Shown here one piece after another: positions 1-10,027 of a stretch of 64,000 nt of DNA (positions are counted from its first letter, which is position 1; every line of letters begins with the position of its first letter). The DNA comes from Evernia prunastri. Taxonomy: Eukaryota; Ascomycota; Lecanoromycetes; Lecanorales; Parmeliaceae. The stretch is taken from the NCBI GenBank assembly GCA_003184365.1, contig NKYR01000002.1, positions 248,976 to 312,975 of the forward strand, given 5' to 3'. Under the pieces are notes generated by a model, which saw only the letters and a list, made by a program, of their open reading frames with translations, ran no database searches and was not told the origin of the DNA. Both the position numbers and the translations under genes were made by a program.

Positions 1-98
1 TCATACCAGCTGTATGCAGCGAAGAAGAGAAGTTGATCGCCCCTATGCATCAATCTACGGTCAAATATGAAGACCGATCTCTCTCTCGCCTCCGGCAT
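1..98 (-). CDS. 5' end of a third member of the left-edge tandem gene family (cut by window edge)
   Basis: From an ATG at 98 the minus strand stays open to the window edge (32 complete codons). The protein starts MPEARERS and holds the block LLFFAAYSWY. The two downstream paralogues have comparable blocks near the same place (VLFMSYWKYE in the gene at 1842-3222; WTLWVAYHMYK in the gene at 4252-5547), and all three possible starts begin Met-Pro. A TATAAAAG box and the 161-bp repeat array lie upstream, in the same order as in the paralogues. Assignment to the family rests on this architecture and a short similarity, so it is an inference. Function unknown. Confidence 0.5.
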   Translation of the reverse strand, partial: MPEARERSVFIFDRRLMHRGDQLLFFAAYSWY

Positions 99-479
99 TG
101 TTTCGCGTGGCTCCATTTGTGGAGAGATAGCTTTTGAACAAGATAAACGGAGTGTTGGTCTCAAAGAGAAGGAATGGCCAGGAACGGTGATGTGAGAACC
201 TTTGATACCAACACGAGGTGCTTCGTGGGGAGGATTGCTTGCGAAAGAGACCCAGCAAGGGTAGAATGGTGTTGAAGATGTGGTATGAGGACTGTAGGAG
301 AGGAAGAAGGAAATGTTCTGGAGATGTCTTGTGAGAAGTGCGTGATCAGGAGGAGGATCTGTGATAGATCTGTGTCGATGGTATGTAATGCGAGAAGTGC
401 GTTTGTACGTTGAAGAGTGCTGGACTTGTGTGATGAGGAGATGCAACGAGAAAAATGGCAGAGGGACGGAGAAGCCCAC

Positions 480-487
480 CTTTTATA
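480..487 (-). promoter_or_regulatory. TATA box of the left-edge paralogue
   Basis: Minus-strand TATAAAAG inside a block (about 470-500) that recurs at 3485-3510 and 5860-5885 upstream of the two neighbouring paralogues. It lies about 380 bp before the ATG at 98. The block between TATA and ATG also resembles the other two genes' leaders. Confidence 0.55.
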
Positions 488-544
488 GATGAAAGCAGGC
501 TTGCTGCCCCAGCATGCTGTCCATCCTTTTCCCTGGCGTTTCCT

Positions 545-1345
545 CGATGTTTCGAGTTGAACTCCTGGGCCAGAGCAGAGCATGAAGGAGGTCATGTCTC
601 GAATCCCGAGACGTCCACATGGTTGGCTGTGATGCTCAGAGGGACGTCACACACAGATATCTGAGAATTTCGAACCTTCGACGCCGGGTCTCTGACGTTG
701 CAGAAACGTTTCGAGCATCAGAATACTGGGTCAGGAGCGTAGCAATGAGGTCGCCCTGTTTCGAAGTCAAAGGCGGCCATATGGTTGGCTGTGATGCTTA
801 CGGAGTCACCACCTTCAAAGATCCGAGGTGCTTGAGCCTCCGACGTTGAATCTCTAACATTGCAGGAGTGTTTCGAGTACAAAATTTCTGGGTCAGAGCG
901 CAGCATGGAGGTCGCCGTGTTTCGAAGTCAAAGGCGTCCGCAAGATTGGCTGGGATGCTCAATGGGTCGTCACCTTCAGAGATCGAATGAGATGCTCGAG
1001 CCTCAGACGTCGAATCTCTGGCGTTGCAGGAGCGTTTGGAGTCGGGCATTGGGAGAGAGAACGCAACTACAGATTTTGTCCCATCTCGAAGCCAAAGACA
1101 TGCATTTCGTTGGCCACCATGTCCACAAGAACATCATCACATGACACCTGAGATATTCAAGCCTCTGACATCGAGTTTCTGGCGTTGCGGGAGCGTTTCG
1201 AGTATTGAAATTTTAGGGTAGAGTGCAGCTATGGGGGCCTTGAAGCCAAAGACATTTAATGGGTTGGCTTCCATAGTCACAAAGACATCATCTCCTGAGA
1301 TGCACAGTATCTGAGTCTCTGGTGCCAGGCTTCTGGCTTTGCACA
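545..1345. repeat. Degenerate tandem array, about 5 units of roughly 161 bp, upstream of the left-edge paralogue
   Basis: Landmark sequence GTTTCGAG (or GTTTGGAG) recurs at about 547, 705, 868, 1032 and 1193, giving spacings of 158-164 bp. Each unit also carries a 'tttcgaagtcaaaggc'-like stretch, 'ttggctgtgatgct'-like stretch and the core gacgttgcaggagcgtttc. Units have diverged by many substitutions. The core recurs upstream of the next paralogue at 3603, 3731 and 3832. No convincing ORF runs through the array. Confidence 0.7.
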
Positions 1346-1841
1346 CATGCGTCTCTGGATACCCAAGTCGACAGCACTCTGATAACACTTTGTTGGAAAT
1401 AGATAGGATATCGCAGTCTAGAGCAGATCCGCGCGATCAGGGTTGCGAGTCTAGGGAACGCAGGCTAAAACTAAACGAGTGTCCTTGGCCAAGAGACGGA
1501 GCCCACCGGGCAAACACCGTTCCAATTGAGCAGCGTATGCTTGTGCTAAGAAGTGTATCTGCAAACATGAAAAACAACACAGACCAAAAACCGTCAAGTG
1601 CATGCTATGCTAATGTAGCACCCGACAAAGAACATTAGTCGGGGCGGAAGACTGAGATCGCAAGCTGGTGCTAAAGGAGTGTCTTTGCAAAATCAACGCA
1701 TGCTGGAAAGGGGGGCCCATTATGAAAGGAGTGTGTGTCGTTGTCGTAAATTCGATTCCGCCAATTTCCCCAACGCCATACGGATCCGTTCTCAAGACCC
1801 AAGACTCCGTCTCCCCGCGTCTCCACTCCGTGTCGCAATGC
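1346..1841. other. Intergenic, no gene seen
   Basis: Lies between the 161-bp array and the stop codon of the next gene. It holds one copy (1674-1703) of a roughly 30-bp sequence containing 'tgcaaaatcaacgcatgctg' that appears twice more at 3975-4080, again just past the 3' end of a paralogue. Otherwise nothing recognised. Confidence 0.5.
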
Positions 1842-3222
1842 TCAAGCATTGGGTTTCTGTTTCTTTTTCCCTTTCGCACCAATTCCCGTTCCTGGTGGAG
1901 ACGCAGAACTAGTATCTTGCTTATGCTTGCCCTTGCCCTTGTCTTTGCCCGTGTCTCCTCTGGGGTTTGGCGGAGCTTCTTCGGGCTCGGATTCAGGTTC
2001 AGATTCGTCCCAGATGAGATAGTCATCATAATTCACTTCGGCCGTAGGAGGCGCAATAGTCGGACGTGAACTTGATGCGACGGGTTGACTTGGAGAGGTC
2101 ACTGTTAGACCCTTCAAAGCTGCAGTTGTCCTTGCGACGGTGTCGTTGAAAGGACTGCCAAGGCCTGGATTTGCTGATGGATTTGTCGCTGCAAGAGCTA
2201 TTTGAAAAGGGTGACTGGAAGGACTGTCAGGGCCTGGATTTGCTATCGCAATGTCTGAGTCAAGGCTGCTATTGAAATTATAAGTGTGACATCTTCACGA
2301 CTAGGACATAGATCGACCCACATGTAATCCACATCCTCGTACTTTCGAGCTGAACGGCCCAACATTCCCTTGCCGCTAGCCTTCGCGTGCGATGTATGAG
2401 CCTTGGGCTCGAAAAAGTCTTCGTGGTTCTGCTGCATGATATGAGGGTAGATCAACTTGTGTAACCAGTGTTCTGGATCTCTTATGTTGTTGAAGAGTGG
2501 GAACGCTCCGATCTTTTTTGGCGTATAATTGTAATGGTCTCGGATTATTTTTACAGCGTCTTTCGGGTCTAAGTCTTCATCTTCGCTGTTTCTGCACCAA
2601 TTTGCGATGGCGAATACATGGTAGAGTTGATCATCCCGCAACTCATGTCCATCAAATTGCGGTCTCTGATGCCCAGAATCGAAATGCAAAGATATAAAAA
2701 TCCCTATACTACAGGGCAAGCAACCGACGAGTTAGCGATATCCCCGCTCACAGACTTGTATTGGACTTACAATCCGAACAGAGCATCGGAAAATCTTTTC
2801 GCTTCAGTATCCACCGCTAGAAACCGAGCATAAACATCTGCAACTTTATCAAGCAACACTTGTCTCTTGTCGTACTCCAAAGCTTCAAGTACTGTTGCTG
2901 TTTTGTCATTGCGGTCTCTCACCTTCCGGAAAAACTGCCAAAGGCTACCCATATTGCCGCCGTACATGATGTACGCTATGCCTACGACCTCTTCCTGAAC
3001 GAGTCGCCTTCTGTACGTCTCATATTTCCAGTAGCTCATGAATAGGACGCTGTATCTAGGAACGGGCATTGCTTTATTTCCCATCTTCGGCATATCATTG
3101 ACCGTCAAGTTGACCTTTGGGCTTCCCTGCTCGAGTTTCTCGATTCCCTCGTTTGGAACGATCGGCCCTTGCCCTAAATTAGACGGCCCTGAGCCGGTCT
3201 CGGGGGCTAATCGCGGCGGCAT
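1842..3222 (-). CDS. Lineage-specific tandem-family protein, 3 exons (424 aa)
   Basis: Exons 3222-2771, 2708-2299 and 2254-1842. Introns are 62 nt (GTAAGT...TGTAG) and 44 nt (GTGAAG...CTCAG); the join is open and in phase. No known domain is recognised. The N-terminal third is basic/charged, the middle has aromatic blocks (FISLHFDSGHQRPQF), and the C-terminal exon is low complexity: an Asn-Pro/Ser-rich stretch, an acidic patch (DESEPESEPEE) and a Lys/Gly tail (GKDKGKGKHK). The paralogue at 4252-5547 shares exon count, intron sizes and the C-terminal pattern SSRP...acidic...GKGKG. The Lys/Gly tail could be a nuclear or nucleic-acid-binding tail, but that is speculation. The ATG is the first in frame and lies 273 bp past a TATA box. 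Confidence 0.7.
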
Positions 3223-3494
3223 TCTGAACAGAAGAATACTTTGAGTAGTAGTGATGAAGTGTTTTGCTTAGGGAAGGGGATGGTCAAGGACCACGATGTG
3301 TAGATCTTTGATATCAACAAAGTGTGCTTTGGGGTAGAGGGGTGTCTTATGAAGAGAGAAGCAATAGACGGAAGAATTTATTGAAGGTTTCTTATGAGGA
3401 GTGTAAGAACAGATGGGTCGGTGTGCTGAATAGGTGTGATGGGTTGTGTAGATGGGGAGTATAAGGAGAAGAAAGTAGATGGAGGGAAGCCCAG

Positions 3495-3502
3495 CTTTTA
3501 TA
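3495..3502 (-). promoter_or_regulatory. TATA box of the middle paralogue
   Basis: Minus-strand TATAAAAG, 273 bp before the ATG at 3222, in a block conserved at about 480 and 5868. Same spacing class as the neighbouring gene. Confidence 0.6.
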
Positions 3503-3554
3503 GATAAAAGTTTACTGCCACACTGACTCACAATGTCATCTATCCTTCCCATGA

Positions 3555-3895
3555 AACCTGCTCGGTGTCTCGCATTTTGTTGGAGCCTCAGGCGTGGGGC
3601 TTCGGACGTTGCAGGAGCGTTTCTTGACACCTCGGACAACAAAAGCACGATGATGCCATATAGGCGTCTGCTCGATGTCTCGCATTTTGTTTGAGATTCT
3701 GTGATGTTTGAGCCTTGGCCGTAGGGCTTCGGACGTTGCAGGAGCGTTTCTTCACACTGCGGAGAAGAGAAGCACGATGATGCCATCCAGGTGTCTGCTC
3801 GATTCGTTTGAGGCTCAGGCGTGGGGCTTTAGACGTTGTAGGAGCGTTTCTTGACAGCTCGGACAACAGCATCACGATGATGCTATATTGAGAAC
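3555..3895. repeat. Three degenerate upstream repeats (about 110-127 bp) of the middle paralogue
   Basis: Units begin near 3557, 3668 and 3794. Each has 'ctgctcg', a 'tcgcattttgtttgag'-like stretch (weak in unit 3), 'cggacgttgcaggagcgtttctt' and 'cacgatgatgccatat'. The central core matches the core of the 161-bp array at 545-1345, although the flanks differ, so the core is the shared element. Confidence 0.7.
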
Positions 3896-3947
3896 AGGGA
3901 AGATCATCCGACTTAGAGTAGATAAGACTGCATGGATGTAAATGCGG

Positions 3948-4110
3948 GTCTAAAAACGCGAGCTAATACTGAAGGAATGTCTTTGCAAAATCAACGCATG
4001 CTGTAGCGGCACTCGACAAGCGATTTTATCTGTCGAGGCTAATATTCGGTAAAGGAGTGTCTCTGCAAAATCAACGCATGCTGTAGCGGCGCTCAACAAA
4101 CAAGACCTGT
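3948..4110. repeat. Tandem direct repeat, about 78 bp x 2, downstream of the gene at 4252-5547
   Basis: Two copies of a unit with 'gtgtctctgcaaaatcaacg', 'catgctgtagcggc', 'ctcgacaa' and 'ctgtcgaggc'. A partial copy lies at 1674-1703, past the stop of the neighbouring paralogue. This places the repeats in the 3' flank of each duplication unit. Confidence 0.65.
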
Positions 4111-4251
4111 CTGTCGAGGCCAATGTTCAGGTCGTAAGCACATCATGAAAGGAGTGTCATTGTCGGAAATTCAAATCCTCCGTCGCCATGTCGTTCCGTT
4201 CTCCAAATCCGTCTCCCCGTGTCCCCGCATCCTCACTCGATGTCACGATTC

Positions 4252-5547
4252 TCAAGTACGACGTTGTTGTTTCTTCGCAGGCTCTCTGCCTCTCTCTTTA
4301 ACATCGCCAGAACCTTTACTTCCTGGTGACTGGGAATTAGAATCGTCTCGTGCCCTTCCCTTGCCCTTGCCACTTGGTGCGGGCAGAGCTTCTTCAGGCT
4401 CAGATGATTCTTCGGAAGAAGACTCGTCAGCGGCTCCAAAATCGAAGTATCGGTCCATCGCTTCCAACTCGGCTGGATTTGGCCCGGTATTCGGGCGTGA
4501 ACTAGATGCAAAGGGCATAGATAGATTGGGAGGAACGGGTGCTGCTAATGATAGATGATCAAGGGCTGAACTTGCTGGTTCAACAACTGGGTCAGAAGCG
4601 CTAGGAACGCTTTGAGATGCGCTATCGCAACTGTAAGCTAATCTTCTTACTCATCAATAGAATGTAGACCAGCTCACGTCGTATCTGCTGCTGGTGGAGG
4701 TCGCAATCCTTCCGTTACTTCACATTTCTCAATCGCCTTGCGAGCCGCACTTCTGAAGAACGACTCGTGCTTTCTGACATGCAGATCTACCTCTTGAGTG
4801 AGCTTTTTCTTTGGGTCTGCCAACGTCCTGGAGGCAGGGATCGGTCCTTGCTTAGACACAAGACCGTAAAAATGACTAAGTACTTCCTTGGTACGCTTTT
4901 TGGATAAGCGGTTGCCCTCGCTGTCTGTACCATACTTGAGTACAGCGTAGTGGACGCAGGTCTTGTAAGACTCAACGCGTTTTCCAGATTGCGTCGGACG
5001 TGTTGTATTGTCGAGAGATGGCACGCGTGGAAACCTCCCCTCACTACATCACAATTAAATAGACGGCTTAGCAATTTCTTCGACCACAGAATCAGATTCG
5101 AACTTACAATCCATTGAGAGCCTCATTTCTAGCATTGGCTGCGGGGTCCTTTTTCAGAAGCTTGTGGTAAAATATGCCAATTTGTTCTGCCCAGGGTGAT
5201 AAGTACTTCTGGTCACTCACGGATCGACATTTGATATCATATTCATTGTCGAACGTTTCAAGTTTTTCGTATGTTATGATGGTTATGCTCCACGTCTCGT
5301 AGAAAACCATGCGAATTATGCCCTCGCAATCCTCTCCAGTCAGGTGTCTTCCATTGATCTTGTACATATGGTAGGCAACCCATAAGGTCCACCCCGCCAC
5401 AATGTCCATAGGTTTCTGGTCGACCATGGGCATTTCCCAGGATCTATAGCTAGGTCTGGAAATGGTGGAAGGACTTTCCGCTCGCCAATCGGGAATTCTA
5501 TTTCGGGTCGGAACTCTAAGGCATCGCCCTGAGGGGTTTCGACCCAT
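4252..5547 (-). CDS. Lineage-specific tandem-family protein, 3 exons (394 aa; N-terminus uncertain)
   Basis: Exons 5547-5108, 5043-4678 and 4630-4252. Introns are 64 nt (GTAAGT...TGTAG) and 47 nt (GTGAGC...TACAG), in the same places as in the paralogue at 1842-3222. The first exon carries WTLWVAYHMYK and ends with LNG before the intron; the middle exon is rich in Lys/Arg; the last has SSRPNTGPNP, a Ser/Glu patch (SSSEESSEPEE), GKGKGRA and a basic end. No known domain. Oddity: an ATG at 5600 gives a Met-Pro start like the other two members and sits at the expected TATA distance, but it is in another frame. Either the true start is 5547 or a frameshift lies between about 5545 and 5430. Function unknown. 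Confidence 0.65.
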
Positions 5548-5867
5548 CGAATGCCTAGTCGAGGATCTGAAGGCGCTCGTATCTTGCGATGGGCCGGCAT
5601 GCTGGACAGATATTTTTCATGAACAAGATAGACAAGATATCAGTCTCTAGGAAGGGGGGTGATGTAGAGTAATGTCATGCAGGTATCTGGTGCTAAGTGG
5701 ATGTGGTTGGGTCGAGGGTGACTTCCGAAAGAAGAACCACTAGACGAGAGAATGTGTTGAAGATGTTTTAGGGGGAGTGTGAGGGCAGATAATAGGATAT
5801 GCGGTTGATGTATTATGAGAAGAAGGAAGAGAAGGAGGAGGAAAGGAACAATTGGGAAGATGTCCAG

Positions 5868-5875
5868 CTTTTATA
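5868..5875 (-). promoter_or_regulatory. TATA box of the third paralogue, with one upstream repeat copy
   Basis: Minus-strand TATAAAAG, 268 bp before the ATG at 5600 (321 bp before 5547). At 5932-6030 there is one copy of the 161-bp type unit (GTTTCGAG, 'gaggtcatgtttcgag', 'gattggctgtgctgctc'), then a more decayed stretch to about 6130 with 'ggattggagcgttcgag'. Confidence 0.55.
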
Positions 5876-6149
5876 GAAAAAAGCAGGCCCTCTACCTCAC
5901 CCCGATCATTTCTCCCCTAGCGCTTCCTCGATGTTTCGAGTATGGAAATCCTGAGTCAGAGCGCACTGCATGGAGGAGGTCATGTTTCGAGAATCCAGAG
6001 ACGTCCACATGATTGGCTGTGCTGCTCAGTTTGTCGCCGTCAGGATCTTCATTGTGGTTGCATTGAGGATACCATTGCCTCGGATTGGAGCGTTCGAGCT
6101 TCAGACAATTCGACCGAAGTCAACGTGATACATGCAGGGGTATCAACGT

Positions 6150-7076
6150 GAAGACACAGGTGGGGTCTCGCAGCGTATTCCGAGTACCGCAAAGGCTGTT
6201 TCGGAAATTCATCTGAAGCCAGGCGCGAAATGAGAGGCTCAGCCTGGAGGGTCGCTGTTACTCGAAAAATTGCAATTGAAAGTGTTGCGTGGGATGCCCT
6301 GCTTGCCAAGATTCCGAGAAAGGTCACCGTTGCTGAAACAGTGGGTAGGCTCTCGACACGGAACCTCACTGGACTTAGTGGTCAAGCGAGCGAGAAGGCA
6401 CGATGACAAAGCAGAGCCAAATATATGGCCTTGGTCGGCACTCTCCGCTTCAAATACATCCCTATGACACTCAAACATTCATCATGTCACAAAGGAAGCT
6501 TCTGCCTTGAACGGCACATCCCACATTCAGCCTCTTATGCGGCAATACCAGGAATGACGGTAGCGCAAGATGAAGGACATAGCTTGCCACAAGACACTCA
6601 CCTGGACCTTCTTAGCCTATGTCATTTGTGATAGGTGATTGAATTTGACCATGTGCAGTGGAATGGACTGCTAGATTGTTGCGACGGAACAATGAGCTCA
6701 GTCAGGGCAAGGAGGTGTCTTGTGTTAGTGTTCGCCTTGCGGGTGTCTTCTGACCACATGTTAACTGTACCTTTGATACCGGTCTTGTACCTCTCTGGTG
6801 TGTGCTTTACATCCTCGCATTGCCGTGTATGATGCGTACTTTGCACAAGCCAAGACTACCTTTGCCCCTCAGCATACCGTACCTTTACGGCTCTCCCTTC
6901 TCTTTCAGTCATCCTACCATAAAGGTTCAACTCGCCTTGTCCTGGTACACAAGCAGCGACCGACACAACTCACTCAAAACCACATCTGCACCACTCTAAA
7001 ACTGACTCTTACAGTCATCTTAGACACCATATCATCACCTTTCTTCAAGCTCTTCCCACGTCCTAGCGTACTTGAG
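6150..7076. other. Intergenic, no gene seen
   Basis: ORFs here are short, overlap on both strands and have no recognisable motif or exon signals. Confidence 0.5.
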
Positions 7077-7229
7077 ATGTCTCTTGAATACCTCCGGAAC
7101 GACATTCTCCTGAAAATCTTCAGGCACTTGGGTCTCTTGGGTGCCGTATGGCCTTACAGACCAGACGTTCTATCCCCCGCAGCTCCAGCGGACGCCCGGC
7201 TGGAAACCCTCCAAATGCGCAGCATATAG
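7077..7229 (+). pseudogene. Possible F-box motif relic
   Basis: The ATG at 7077 starts a 50-codon frame whose N-terminus, YLRNDILLKIFRHLG, matches the F-box helix pattern (LPxEILxxIFxHL). The following frame is short; a second frame (7141-7401) continues but does not join by an obvious intron. It could be the first exon of a diverged F-box gene or a decayed copy. F-box proteins recruit substrates to SCF ubiquitin ligases, but nothing shows this one works. Confidence 0.3.
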
Positions 7230-7493
7230 AGAGTTCAGTCGTGCCCGCCAGTACTGGGGAACGCTGCGAAAGGCAGACTTGGTCATGCAGGGAAATGCCG
7301 CTATGAATCATCGTTTGCATGATGTGGATCGGGATATATTGGTTTTGCAAGTCAGGTTCCGACCAATGATTTGGCATGGGGAAGGGTGGTGTAGGGAGTG
7401 AATCATCCTGATGAAGAGCTGGACCGCCTGCTGGAGGTCATTGTCGAAGAGGAAGAAGAAGAGATGAGGAGAGCGCGGAGACAGCTATAATGC

Positions 7494-8830
7494 CTATGGT
7501 GAGCTTCCATCCGAGATTGAAGGTTGACTGGGTAGCTGGCATCTGGATGCAAGATGACGCGGACGGAGAACGCTTCGATCTCTTTCTTGCATCACTAACA
7601 TTGATAGCGACATCACTGCGCCGACTGTTTTATCATATTTGGTCTGTTGACGCCCTCTGTCGGTTGAATAAAAGAGAAAAGCTCTTGGTGGGTCATCTGA
7701 ACGGCTAGCCTCATCCATCGTGACCATGACTTGCACCACATCAACCTGAAAGGTAGTGGCTGGTTTGAAGTTGCCGCAGAATGAATGAACCATTGAGCGC
7801 AAGTGTTCACGGTAAAGGGGAGGTGTGTGGGGAGTCTGCGCGGTAGAGGGAATAACCGTTGTCGCTGGGATCAAAGACGTTGGAAACTCGAACTCCTTAT
7901 AACAGAGCCAGTCTACACTGATCATAGATGTGTGAAGACTTCTCGAGGGGAGGGCACAGATTGGTACTTGCCTTGAGGAAGCTTTTGTGTTCAGGACATA
8001 TTAGATTCCCTTTTCATTCCGAGAGCTGTAGTTCCCGCAGGTTCGACAAGTTGGAGCTGGGCTGAATATGGTAGTTGCATTGATGCATCTGTCCGAGTAA
8101 GGCTTTCTGCTCGTAAGTATCACGTCTCTCACCAGTCCACATTGGTATCCCAGCCTCTTCCGTCATTATAGGAACTTGAGGTGGCTGCGACTGTGTCATT
8201 ACGAATAACGCCGACCACCTCACGATCCACTCATCATTTTTGGATCCGAAGAAGCGCGAGAAGTCACTGCTCCTCGCATCTTGTGAAAGTTTCCGCCTGC
8301 GCGCATTGCTCGATTTGTGTGAATCCATCCGATACCCGGCCAGTCCAAGTGATCGAAGTGCTCAGCTTTCTCTTGGGGGCAATTTCGCTTGCTATTGTAC
8401 GTATCTCGGTTTTGGAAGGCGTACATGAACGAATTCTCTGCGACTCAGAGGGCGTGAAAAATTCCCTGTTGCTATGGGAGTTCTCCATTTCGAGACAGTA
8501 CATCAATCCAGTCTTTCCCACGATAGTCAGACAGCCTCCGCTCGGTGCATTGGGCATCAGGTCATCCTATCTCTCTCCGGTAATGAGCCGAGCGTGGTTT
8601 GGTGTCGAGTTGACCGATTAAGACATGGAAAAACCGGAGACCTGGGAGACACTGACCACGACAAGTTGAGCATCTAGCAGTCACTAATGTGTCAGCTGCT
8701 GTTTTGGACAATCTGAATCCATATTGAAGGGCTCATATGTAGCTACATGATATATATGTGTCAGGATCCGCAGAAGAATCTCATCTGGCAGCTTCTCGAT
8801 CGCGCCTCTATTGACCAGGATCTTAGAAAG
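7494..8830 (-). pseudogene. Probable decayed F-box/LRR-like gene
   Basis: Near 8800-8750 on the minus strand a frame reads IEKLPDEILLRILTHIY, a good F-box start. Further along that strand, in other frames, come QLVVVSVSQVSGF (about 8670), NLSNLRELQLSE (about 8050, LRR-like) and a 143-codon frame at 7925-7494. I could not join these with introns into one open reading frame. The order fits an F-box gene broken by frameshifts and stops. Alternatively it is a live gene with introns I failed to place. Confidence 0.35.
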
Positions 8831-9014
8831 CCAAGCGGCAGGAACTGGGCAGGTGTAAATTTTCGGACTACATGTAGACCAGCAGAGCAAGTTGACTGTG
8901 AGCTTCCGAGCTGGGGGCAATACTTCACTTGCAGAATACATAGCAACTGTGTGACGGATCTCGAACACCACATAGTACCTGGCCGAGACCGACATGACAG
9001 AAGTGAGTGCTAGA

Positions 9015-10027
9015 TCTCGAGGGACTCAATGATAATCTGAAGTCTCATCTTGGTACTATTGAGGACTATTATGGTCTTAGTGGTCTCTTGTACATGTAGA
9101 ATGTGCGTGCCATGTAATAAGTAAAGAATTATGTAGGACGGAGAAGAGACAGCGATTTATGTGCAGTGAAGCCCATGCCAAGACCACGCTAGTGGGATAA
9201 TTGCTAGCTGGGAATGCAGGCCATTGATTCGCTGATTCCAGCAGGTAATCTTACGGAGGCCGCGTTCAAGAACAGAAGTGGGAGCGGCCTCGAGCAGCGT
9301 GAGTTGCATCAAGGTTCGAAAACTTTGATGGTGCGTGGACGAAACTTTCCAGTCCCTCCGGACGAAAGCTTCCTTTCCTTCCTTGGAAAGAGATATTGCC
9401 TCGGTCTACCAGAAGTATAGAATGGACTGAAAGGATGGAATTGATGCGCACGGCTGTATACTTATACAAGTCCTAATCCGCAAAGGAGGGATCGATCCAC
9501 AGCAAATGCTGTGACAACCACCATCCTTCTCAGCCACAGGTCTCCAACGAGTACTTTCGCCCGCTAGGCGTGATCTTCGACTTTTACTATTTGAGACACA
9601 GCCACGCCGGCAATCGACCGGGGCTGATCATGTCTGTGAGAAAATGCAATAGAGGAATGCTGGCTGTTGTCTGCTGTTTGATGTCTGCCAGTTAGGGTAA
9701 TCACGGTCCTCATCCGGACAGATAGTGCAAAACCCTGATCTGTTTTCTTTCTCTGCACCATCAGAAGGGTGAAGGGGAAAGAAAAAGGGGAGCATCGAAA
9801 GCACAAGTCACCGTTGGAAAGGATGACAGGATCCACACAAGGCGTCCGTACGTATACTTTCACATCCTCGTCAATTTGATAGTCTCCATGGGGACTCGCC
9901 GTGGTATCTTTGACATACAGAAAACCCAAGGGACAGATAGCGCGCAGGATCACCATACCCAACCGCATGAGAACGCCTGTTGTCGTAGCATAGCTTTCGC
10001 TTAAACCCGGAAATCCGAATCGTTCAA
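9015..10027. other. Intergenic, no gene seen
   Basis: Only short ORFs. The apparent minus-strand frame from 9564 is read-through past the true end of NUF2 (its last intron is ignored in that frame). Confidence 0.6.

Noticed and set aside
1..6200. CRISPR-like array from regular repeats
   Set aside because: Units of 110-161 bp are degenerate, lack short palindromic repeats and lie in a eukaryotic genome upstream of genes.
9564..10027. C-terminal extension of NUF2 (the unspliced frame runs to 9564)
   Set aside because: Splicing 10142-10199 gives a stop at 10028 and the expected NUF2 length; the read-through sequence has no coiled coil.
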